Below, one piece after another: positions 1-7,947 of a stretch of DNA of 20,372 nt. The notes under the pieces are model-generated. The model made no database searches. It had not been told where the DNA came from and was given only the letters and a program-made list of their open reading frames with translations. Origin of the DNA: Bondarzewia mesenterica (lineage: Eukaryota > Basidiomycota > Agaricomycetes > Russulales > Bondarzewiaceae); contig SGPL01000579.1 in NCBI GenBank assembly GCA_004802705.1, positions 1-20,372 on the forward strand. Reading direction: 5' to 3'. The position numbers and the translations under genes are program-made. The first letter of the stretch is position 1. The number at the start of each line of letters is the position of its first letter.

Positions 1-1
1 T

Positions 2-1952
2 CCCCCTGCTGGGCAACCGTTAGTATCTGCTACTGGTTTGAATGGAAGTGCGCCGCCGCCAATACCGCCTCCGCCTACTGCTTTCCGAATGGGAAGACCC
101 AAAGCGACACCGGCAAAACGTTTTGAGGCCTTTCTTCTGGAACAAGCTGCAACCTGCATCTCTTGCCTCAACGGTGTGGAGTGACGTTTCCTCCAGTTCT
201 GTCCCATTTTTTGCCATGGATGATTTAGAATCTACTTTTACTATGGACAACGCGGCATCACCACTCTCTCCAGTGTCTAATACTCCTGCCAGGAAGCAAT
301 CGGTGACTACTCTATTGGATATCACCCGTGCAAATCATGTCGGTCAGTGGTGGACTTCTTGATCTGTTTAGTCCCTGACTTCGTTGTAGCTATCATGCTC
401 TCAAGGATCAAAATGGGACTCCCTGAAATTCGGGATGCGTTGCTAAGTGTTGACGATGATAAACTCTCCGTTGACGATTTGCGAGCGATAGGGAAACAGC
501 TTCCAACCTCCGAAGAAGTCACCAGGCTCAAGGATTTTGATGACGTTGGAAAACTTGCAAAGGCCGATCAATACTTCTATCAGGCAGGCTATGCTCTCAT
601 CCATCTGAGCATCTATCTTACGTTAGCTCGCAGATTATGACTATTCCTCGCTTGTCTGAACGGCTGGAGTGTATGGTCTTCCGCCGACGTCTGGAATTAG
701 ACATTGAAGAGATTCGACCGGAGTTGAATATACTTCGCAGTGCATCTCGCGAAGTCAGGTCGTCAACCCGGTTTAAGGGCGTCCTTCAGGTCAGTGGTAC
801 TTGGCTAAACACATAGATTCCTATTAAGATTTTGCAGGCCGTTCTTGCTGTGGGTAATGCTCTCAACGAATCAAGTTTCCGTGGCAATGCGCGAGGGTTC
901 AAGTTGGAGGCTCTGTTGAAGGTGATTAATTGAAGCTATTTGCTTTAAGTTCCCACCATTAACAAATTCCAGATGAGGGAGACAAAAACCATCAAAGGAG
1001 GCGCCGAATGTCCGACTCTCCTGCATTACCTCACACGGGTACTTCTGCGAACAGATCCTTTACTTGTGAACTACATCGAGGATATGCCTCACTTAGAAGC
1101 TGCCGCACGAGGTAACGTTTTAACGTTTTGTGCCGGTCTTGTAACGATTGTCGCAAACTGATCTGTCTGCTCAGTCTCGGTGCAAGCGATGATTGCGTCG
1201 ATATCGGCGCTTGTCAACGGCCTTAACCAAGTAGACAATGAGGTTAGTTTTGCGAGACAATCACGATTCACTCTGGCAAGCGATCGTTTCCTCTATGTGA
1301 TGGAGGTACGCAAATTGCCTTATGTTGGTGTTTGATATAGGGTTTGAATAACAGTATGACATAGCCTTTTGTAACCCAGAATGCCACAAGCATAGATGCA
1401 ATCAAGAATATGGGAGCCGCACTGGATGTTGAACTTCGATCATTGCTTACCTACTATGGCGAGACTCCAGACTCTCCTGAAGCGCCCAAACCGGAGGATT
1501 TCTTCGCTCTAATTCTGTCCTTCTCATCAGCCCTTCAGGTAAACTGATGTGATCTGTCTCTCTGAAATGAAACTCAACCTTTGAACGCAGAAAGCAGCTC
1601 TTGAGGTACATGACGCGGAAACGAAGATTACGGCCGTTCCGCCTAGTATCGTCATAGAACCACAGGAGTCGGAGGAACCTGTTTCAGAAGTGGTAAGTAA
1701 ACATCCTATCTTTCCATGGAATCACATTGACACTCAAAATTCGCTCACAAGACAATCAAACGGAGCGAAGAGCAACGTGCATATGCACCGGTTTCCCAGA
1801 GCCGTTTCCAAGGGTCACAGTCTGTTGGGCGGGGAGATTTGGACCAGGCTATTCGCAGTATGCGTGAAGGGAAGCGTAGACAGCGACCCAATCGTCCTTT
1901 AAACAAGATATTCTTGGACGGTGGTAGGCCACAAAGTAGAATATTCGACTGA
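2..1952 (+). CDS. Formin, C-terminal part (FH1-FH2-DAD), 5' end outside window
   Basis: Formins nucleate and processively elongate unbranched actin filaments at sites of polarised growth and at the septum. About 506 residues are visible. A short proline-rich FH1 tail (PPPIPPPP) is followed by FH2, which opens with LRPFFWNKL and continues through LLDITRA, ECMVFRRRLELDIEEIRPEL and FLYVMEPFVTQNA. The C-terminal DAD-like autoregulatory stretch is DLDQAIRSMREGKRRQRP. Exons inferred from splice sites and frame: 2-342, 390-583, 634-789, 838-921, 973-1111, 1175-1305, 1365-1538, 1591-1692, 1752-1952. All introns are GT-AG, 47-63 nt, except 584-633, which must be GC-AG. The FH1 frame and the FH2 frame differ by one base at the T4 run 121-124. 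Removing one T gives a continuous KRLRPFFWNKL. The gene converges on the nucleoside hydrolase with 97 bp between stop codons. Family identity is firm; the subfamily (Bni1/SepA-like) is an inference. Confidence 0.93.
584..633 (+). other. GC-AG intron in the formin gene
   Basis: Between exon ...ADQYFYQ and exon IMTIPRLSERL the only arrangement that keeps both conserved blocks in frame is CAG|GCAGGC ... CTCGCAG|ATT, 50 nt long. The only GT in the interval lies near its 3' end (ACGTTAGC) and cannot serve as donor. All other introns of the gene have GT donors. Confidence 0.8.
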
Positions 1953-2049
1953 CTTGATACGCCGAACTGAATGGGGCAGGGGATTTATCTACGGACTAGG
2001 TTGGGGTCATTTGCTCTATTTTTACTGCTCCGTACATGTCAGTTGTGCT

Positions 2050-3454
2050 TTAATATATACCGCCTTTGGAATCCAGCATCGTCGGGGCATTTGATTGAGT
2101 ATGGTTCAGTGGAGACACTTTGTCACATCTGGAGATGCATTCCAAAAGCAGTTGAAAAAATCCAGTAACCTGCATGCAAGAGATGAGCATTTTCGTCCAG
2201 GTAAAGCAACGATACTGTACGTTGAGATCTTCCGCTACTCTGCAATTCATCCCTGTTGCGCCCCAAGAATCGTCGCAAGTTCGATAACCCCAAACATCTA
2301 CTACAGTCTCCCCGGCCGCATGCAAACCATGCAGCTCTACGTCTGTCCTGTACCGCTTGCAAACGAATAGATCTGGCCTCGATATGTACGCAACCGTGAG
2401 GGCGTCATGAAGAGGAGGCCCTTCATTGAAACCGAATGTTGACTTGTACGACTCTTTGAAAAAAGAGATGAGGGTGGATAGTGTGTGTCGGAGGTTGCTA
2501 GATGCTTTGGTGACGCCATTGATATTGGGCAATATTCCTGGAGATAACAACCGATTGTGGATGTCGCTCGTGACAATGGCTTGATGTGTGACATTCAAAG
2601 GTATCATGGTCTTGGGTATTGGAGTGTTGAGAACAATCTGAGCTGCCTCCGCTGAAATGACAGGAGAATGAGCCGAGTCCTTAGTGACGTCTGCATATGT
2701 ACTCACGATCACATAAAATGTTAAATTCTGTATCAATGGCGTCAGCAATAAGATACAGACGTCAATTGGTGAAAATCGACCGCAATACAAACCTGCAACA
2801 GCGGAGCGATTACCGACGCCGACACCCCCTCCCATAAACACGACCTGTTCCACAGCATCCAGAAGATCTGGATATATGCTCACGAATAGAGCGATATTCG
2901 TCAAAGGCCCAGTCGCTACGATGGATACTTTGGCGCCAGCGCCATCTCTCCATGTTTGCTGAATAGCTCTGGCCATTGCAACTACAGCTTTGACCTGACC
3001 GTCTGCGCCGGTAAGTCGTGCACGGACTTCGGCTTGGTCCGGGTTGGGGAAGCCTTCGACTCCTCCCAGTCCATCCACACCGTGGATTTCCGGATCGTGT
3101 TTGACGGGTCGCAGGAGAGGCTTTGGAGCACCTGGGAATACCTTTACAGTCTCCGGAGCCGCAAATGCGTACAGACAGCGAGCAGCATTAAGTGCGGTAT
3201 TTTCAGCATCAGTGTTTCCGTGAACCTATACATCACAAGAGAATCCATGAAGACCGAGATAAAATGGACGAATGCTAGATCGTAAATACCGTTGATATGC
3301 CAAGTAGATGAACACTTGGACTATGAATGGCCAATAAGATGGCCGTAGCATCATCGTGACCCTGTTTTAATTCTTAAGAAAATACGTCGTAGTTGCAGAG
3401 ATTTGGTGCACGCCTTACCGGGTCGCAGTCAAGCCAGATAGGATGAAAGTTCAT
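2050..3454 (-). CDS. Inosine/uridine-preferring nucleoside hydrolase
   Basis: Hydrolyses the N-glycosidic bond of ribonucleosides for base salvage, probably in the cytosol. Six exons give 370 aa, all in frame: 3419-3454, 3290-3361, 2793-3225, 2707-2727, 2221-2651, 2050-2169; introns are 51-65 nt. The N-terminus carries the Ca2+-binding signature LDCDPGHDDA (D9, D11, D15, D16), the start being fixed by the usual short lead before this motif. Then follow HLLGISTVHGNTDAENT, VATGPLTNIALF, VFMGGGVGVGNRSAVAEFN, ILCDPEAAQIV, and a C-terminal PLHDALTVAY carrying the family's late His. The 21-nt exon 2707-2727 encodes the core of EFNILCDP, and the long open frame 2050-3078 reads through the introns around it. 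Length matches the family (about 310-380 aa). No targeting signal is seen. Substrate preference cannot be read from the sequence. Confidence 0.94.
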
Positions 3455-3550
3455 AGTGACTGCTCACGAATTCGTAGTTCGTTCAATAAGCTTGAGGCGA
3501 AAAGATCTGGAAAGTGTAATGTGATATAATTTGCTTGGAAAGAAGGCGCA

Positions 3551-3640
3551 GTCACTTTGCCGGAGTGGTTAACGGGATCGCCTGCTATGTAGTACAGCGG
3601 TTGGGCTTTGCCCGCGAGTGTTCGAATCGCTCAGGTGACG
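3551..3640 (+). tRNA. tRNA-Ser(GCU) with a short intron
   Basis: The cloverleaf folds by eye. Acceptor stem GTCACTT/AGGTGAC has one G-T pair, and the discriminator is G, as usual for tRNA-Ser. D stem CCG/CGG encloses a loop containing GGTTAA. Anticodon stem is ATCGC/GCGGT. The long class-II variable arm GGGC-TTT-GCCC is typical of serine. T arm GAGTG-TTCGAAT-CGCTC. The anticodon GCT is at 3584-3586. After A37 (3587) the bases TGTAGTAC (3588-3595) must be spliced out to leave a 7-nt loop CTGCTAA, so the intron is 8 nt at the canonical 37/38 position. Internal A box (GCCGGAGTGG) and B box (GTTCGAATC) are present. No CCA is encoded, as expected for a nuclear gene. It lies 96 bp upstream of, and divergent from, the nucleoside hydrolase start. 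Confidence 0.94.
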
Positions 3641-3642
3641 CA

Positions 3643-3651
3643 TTTTTTTTT
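3643..3651 (+). terminator. RNA polymerase III terminator (T9)
   Basis: A run of nine T starts 3 bp after the tRNA-Ser 3' end on the same strand, which is the normal Pol III stop signal. Confidence 0.9.
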
Positions 3652-4095
3652 GGCTATTTTCTTTTGCGGGTCAATGCTGCATTGATTGCTCTAGAATTTC
3701 TAACGTCCCAAGCTGACCTTAAGAAATGATACACCCTAGGCAATTGCAACCTTGATTAGAGTGTGATGACAATATAAAAATAGTCAACCGAGGACACAAA
3801 GATAGCGGAGCAATGGTGAATGAATCGTTGCATACGAACAATGAATACAAAATTCAGCATGATTTCGCAACGACGTGATAATTCATTCTCCCAAAGCCTG
3901 TGTTTGACGCAAACTGTGCTTGAGGAGCCAATACAAAGGATATTCATGTACGCATGTCTGCAACTGTTAATTCCAAATGTGTCTTGTCTCCCGGTACTTA
4001 ATAGAGGTCTTGTGGAATAAGTCAATGCTGTAATGCCGTGCCAATTGATAAGTTTGGGTAGCTTCATCATCAACTCGGAACAAACAAGCGCGGGG
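3652..4095. other. Intergenic region, no gene seen
   Basis: This stretch between the tRNA terminator and the stop of the methionine aminopeptidase gene is AT-rich. The open frames on both strands (for example minus 3756-4073) show no family motif, no splice-supported extension and no homopolymer-tolerant extension. It probably holds the 3' UTR of the minus-strand gene. Confidence 0.6.
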
Positions 4096-5575
4096 TCATA
4101 CGGTTAGCACGTCTATACCATCTTTGGTGACAAGTACCATATGCTCCTTCTGCGCACTTCTTGCGCAATTCTTTGAGAGGGAAGGCAATTCGATTAAATT
4201 ATGATAATGAAATCCAGACGGATGGTTACGCGCGAATGCACTCACCTCACTGGACGCTGTCCAGCCATCAGGGAATATCCAGGCGCGCGGATTGGACCCT
4301 TGTATCAGGCAGGGCTATCGCATAATATGGATCAAAGACACATGCACTGTTAAACAACGACCGTACCTCTATCGTGAAGCAATGGCCAGGAAGCATCACC
4401 CCTGGTTCGTCGTTACCTGAATGCAACAGAGATAGAATGAGAGATATTTGTTAACACGCAGCGCGAAACAAATCGCTCACGGGTATGAAAGATCCACGGG
4501 GACCGGTGAAATACCTGTCCAATTCCGTGGCCCGTGAACTCGCGAGAGACGGAATAACCTCTCTCAGTGGCAAACTTTTGGATGGCCTCTCCGATCACAT
4601 TGAACGGTCGTCCAGGACCGCAGACTGCGATTCCGGAGTCAAGTGCGTCGTCTACTGCGCTCAAGAGATCCCTTCCTTGTTTATCCTATGATTGGCTCAG
4701 ATAGAGATGCATGCCATAAACGTTGACATGAGCTTACAACGTCCCCTACAAGAAAAGTTTTAGAGGTGTCGCCATGACATCCATCCATGTAGACAGTAAT
4801 GTCAATGTTGATGATATCTCCATCCTCGAGAGGGCGTCTACGAGAACGAGATGTTCAAAATGAATGAATGAATGAAAAAAAGGTGATATTGAACATGCGG
4901 TAAACAAATTGACATACTCATCTGGAATGCCATGTACGAGGACATTATTTATACTTGTGCAGCAAGACTTCGGGAAGCCAGAGTAGAGTAAAGGAGATGG
5001 GTATGCCGAATGGGATATAATGAAATCGTGGACAGCCGAATCAATCGAGTCAGTAGTCATGCCAACCTATACGCATATAAGCCTACGGGAGCCCGCAGAT
5101 ATGCACGCGAGATTCATACCTCACCTTGGCCAACGACCCAGCATAATCGAGCACCGTCTTGGCCAGACGTGCGGCTCTCCTTAAGCGGGCTTCATCCTCC
5201 CCACCAAGCGGTATGCGTCCATCGCCCGAGTATGGATCACCATGGAACGGTCGCTGGTCTTCCCCTGGTTTTCTGTCCGACGGAGATAGAGAACTGACGT
5301 ACGGAGGGAGCGGAATATGCGGTGGGACGAGACGAGGGGTTGATGTGAGATACACCAAAGACAAATGGCTCAGGCGGAAGTATGACTGAGTAATTTCCGA
5401 AGGTGTCAATTTCAGGATCCAAACCTTGAGGGGCAGATGAAAACAGGGAAAGGCGGCGAGTCTGTTGGCGTGCAGGCAGATGGGCAATTTGAAAGGGAGT
5501 TGTTCGAGAGCGAGAACGCCCTGTTAAAGTCAACCCGGAAGGCCTGCATCGCTGCAGAACTTGTACATGTCGCAT
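4096..5575 (-). CDS. Mitochondrial type-1 methionine aminopeptidase
   Basis: Removes the initiator methionine from nascent proteins, here probably in the mitochondrial matrix. Seven exons: 5125-5575, 4918-5066, 4738-4837, 4481-4685, 4367-4416, 4246-4314, 4096-4170 (365 aa if one surplus base is ignored). An Arg/Ser-rich, acid-free N-terminus ([14 protein letters not shown]...) looks like a presequence. Expected metal ligands are present: D212 (NIDITVY), D223 (HGDTS), H286 (GHGIG), E318 (FTIE), E350 (QKEHM), plus substrate His H195 (VLVHGIP). Other blocks are [14 protein letters not shown] and [13 protein letters not shown]. In exon 1 the conserved blocks [20 protein letters not shown] and [11 protein letters not shown] lie in different frames with no possible intron between. 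One base too many in the G4 run 5336-5339 explains it, and every later exon phase then fits. No N-terminal zinc finger of the cytosolic Map1 type is seen. Confidence 0.92.
4861..4876. repeat. (TGAA)4 microsatellite in an intron
   Basis: Four perfect TGAA units followed by an A-run lie inside the second intron (4838-4917) of the methionine aminopeptidase gene, close to its 3' splice site on the minus strand. It is probably of no function, but length-variable. Confidence 0.85.
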
Positions 5576-5842
5576 GAGGGCCAACGAAATACTACAAGTC
5601 CCGAGTTTGGTTCTGGGCAAAATTGAAGATTCACGGAGGTCAAACGTGACCCATGCTCGTCACTACCTTGTCACATGTCACGTACTCTCACTCAAGTCAA
5701 ATCGTAAGCTGAGGTGGAACTATTCATTAAGTAGATGTGGTACTCATAGTAAACGTATCTGATCCAAAAATTCATAACCAATATGGCAGATGCAACAAAA
5801 GCAGATATCAATCTTCAGCTTCAACCAGTACCGCGCCATGCG

Positions 5843-7403
5843 TTAACTCCGCCCGACAATCCCAATCCGCGCCCGGGTCCTCGTCCCAACGGCTCTCAAA
5901 GACGCCTTGTCTAAGTCCGGATCAGAGTTGATGGTAATCCGATTCATAGCTGCGGTCGCAGATGCAACGGCTGATGTGAAGTTCACGACGTTGCGGCTTT
6001 CTGCAAGCCAGGCTTGAACTGCTGGGTGGTCGAGTTTCGGCGAACAGTTGCACGCGGCGAAGACCTCGAGGTGCTTAGAGAAGTTAGCAGTGCGGTTGAA
6101 CAGAGGCAGCGCTAGCGAGCCCAGGCCGGAGGGATCAGTACGGTGTAAACGGAGAGAACATGAGACGTGAAGCGATGTTTACCGTCTTGCAGAATCTTGT
6201 AAGCCTGGCTGCAAGGTATCCTTCTGCTCCACATAACTGTGAAAACGAAATTATTAGCAAAGACATAAACTTTGAACACGCTGGACTCACGGTACGCGCA
6301 GACAACAACAGCGGCATTCGACTCAGTCTGACAGTGAACAATAACCTGCCCTCCTTTCTCAACTGCAGTCTGTATATACCTGCAGGTTTCTGGCAAGGCT
6401 AGTAGAAGGCCCTCCCTGCGGAAACTAGGAATATTTAGATTACAGTAATTGATGTTGAGGGACGGTGGCGGTTGCTGTGCAGGAGGTATGGAGAGGAAAT
6501 GTGTGAAGCCGAGGTACGATATAAGACAGGCGGCCTGCTCGGGATCATTTGGAAACTCGCTGCGAGCAGATCGCAGATGGTCATTACTAGGAAGGCATGA
6601 CTGGGGGAAAGCGAAATTGACAGACCTGCTAAGGTATAGTTTATCGGGTATTATAGCGATGGTGTCGCTTATGCTGTTGAGAAAACAGTTGACATCTTGT
6701 CGTTGCCGCCGCTTCCAAGCACGGTAGGCAGGATTTGTTCGTGTCGGATCGTGATCACATGCAGAAAAGGCGTGAAGTTGTTTAATGAATCCGTAATTTG
6801 GCTGAACCTGTGGTCGTCCTGATGGGAGAGAAAACCCACTGCGGTGAGTCTCGCAGCGCAAGCGGACAGTGCATAGTCTAACGACGTACGTTTCTTTACG
6901 AACGAGACGGCTTGCGACACAGACATGCCCCGAGTCATCATTACTTCCCCGCGTAATTCATGTAAAACGTCCTCGATGAAGGAATAGAGATAGAACGGAG
7001 GAAAAGTCGCTCACGGTATGCAGAAATCACGGTGGCACTCCTAGAGATCCCCATAACACAGTGCACGAGGACTTTTCCACCTTCATCCAGAACAGTCTGA
7101 ATGAACCGACATGCCTTGGGAAAATGGATGAGAAGATCCTCGTGCTCTGAATCTTGAACTGGTATGGTCAGATGATCGGGGCCCTGAGACGGGTAATCCG
7201 GACAGACGGAGACGAGATGCGTGATGCCCAGTTCTGGATGAATGTCCAGGGTCATCGCCGACGACAAGCTGTAAAGCCCGAAAACAAGACGCATCAGAGA
7301 TGAAGAAAAGTCGCGAGCAGAACTCCCTCCAAACGTGCACGCACTTTCCGATGTAGAGTTGATCGTTGAGAATAGCATCGATGCTTCGGGGCGTGGCGAG
7401 CAT
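5843..7403 (-). CDS. Tandem dual-specificity phosphatase: active domain plus pseudophosphatase domain
   Basis: Seven exons give 383 aa with every phase consistent: 7345-7403, 7015-7268, 6890-6943, 6626-6818, 6291-6559, 6183-6236, 5843-6111. Domain 1 (about 1-145) has LYIGNLSSA, general-acid candidate D59 and the signature HCVMGISRSAT (C90, R96), so it should be catalytically competent. It ends RRPQVQPNYGFIKQL. Domain 2 (about 165-325) repeats the whole fold: IIPDKLYLS, YLGFTHFLSI, CRYIQTAVEKGGQVIVHC, then NFSKHLEVFAAC. Its signature is HCQTESNAAVV: C263 is kept, but the invariant Arg is Ala (A269), the P-loop is one residue short, and the acid aligns with Ser (S232). Domain 2 is therefore a predicted pseudophosphatase. 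Intron positions and phases match between domains. The start ATG leads directly into the domain. A TATA-like box lies 81 bp upstream. Substrate is unknown. Confidence 0.92.
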
Positions 7404-7483
7404 GTCGGACTTGGGTTGATTAGAGGGAGTCCGTTCAACGGCGATGGGGGGAAAGTAAAGAAGATGGAAGAGGGTTGGGAGGG

Positions 7484-7490
7484 TATATAA
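7484..7490 (-). promoter_or_regulatory. TATA-like element of the phosphatase gene
   Basis: On the minus strand TTATATA occurs about 81 bp upstream of the phosphatase ATG, followed downstream by a pyrimidine-rich leader (CTCTTCCATCTTCTTT). This is the common arrangement of fungal core promoters. Functional status is inferred. Confidence 0.5.
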
Positions 7491-7791
7491 ACGAAGGAGG
7501 GCGGTGCAAGACTCATACAGAGAAGCCAACACGTTCGCAAAATTCTTTTGTGGATAGCGCCGTCGGAATGAGATGCACGTCTCGCGATCGTAAGCTTGCC
7601 TTTCCGGGACAATCACTGTTATCATCACTCATCTTTTCGACTCTTGTCATGGCCCCCTGTTGCAATCTTGTTGATCTAGTCAACTCACAGGCACTGCATC
7701 TGTCGCAGAAAGATCACAGGGAATATCACCTGTCCCAAGATGTCCCATGACGAAACCATTGTGCGAATCTGGGCAGAACAGCCGTTTGGTA

Positions 7792-7923
7792 GCCACCGTT
7801 CAATTGCCACCGTTCAAACTTTGTATTCAACGGTCAGCGAGATAGGGGTGTGCTAAATTAGGTGTGGGTGCATGCATTTCTCACTACCAGAACAAGGTCC
7901 ACCCTGAGGACTTCCACCGTTGA
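7792..7923. repeat. Cluster of four ACCGTT elements between two minus-strand genes
   Basis: GCCACCGTTCAA occurs twice as a direct repeat (7792-7803 and 7806-7817). A related inverted copy TTCAACGGT lies at 7826-7834, and CCACCGTTGA at 7914-7923. The core ACCGTT/AACGGT resembles a Myb-type binding site. The cluster lies between the phosphatase start and the MetRS stop. The rest of the 544-bp gap 7404-7947 shows no gene. Confidence 0.6.
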
Positions 7924-7947
7924 GAGAAGATGCTTGAAACTGTGGCA

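Noticed and set aside
2050..3078. Single long open frame as the full nucleoside hydrolase gene
   Set aside because: It reads through three introns; splicing restores the conserved GNRSAVAEFN, CDPEAAQ and DLNVTGFFQ joins, and the true start with DCDPGHDD lies upstream at 3454.
5237..5335. Intron joining the two halves of methionine aminopeptidase exon 1
   Set aside because: The only AG acceptors give wrong phases or delete the conserved [11 protein letters not shown] block; a one-base homopolymer error is simpler.
6112..7612. Two separate neighbouring phosphatase genes
   Set aside because: Exon phases run continuously from the first ATG to the stop at 5843, the C-terminal helices of domain 1 continue into domain 2, and there is no promoter or stop between them.
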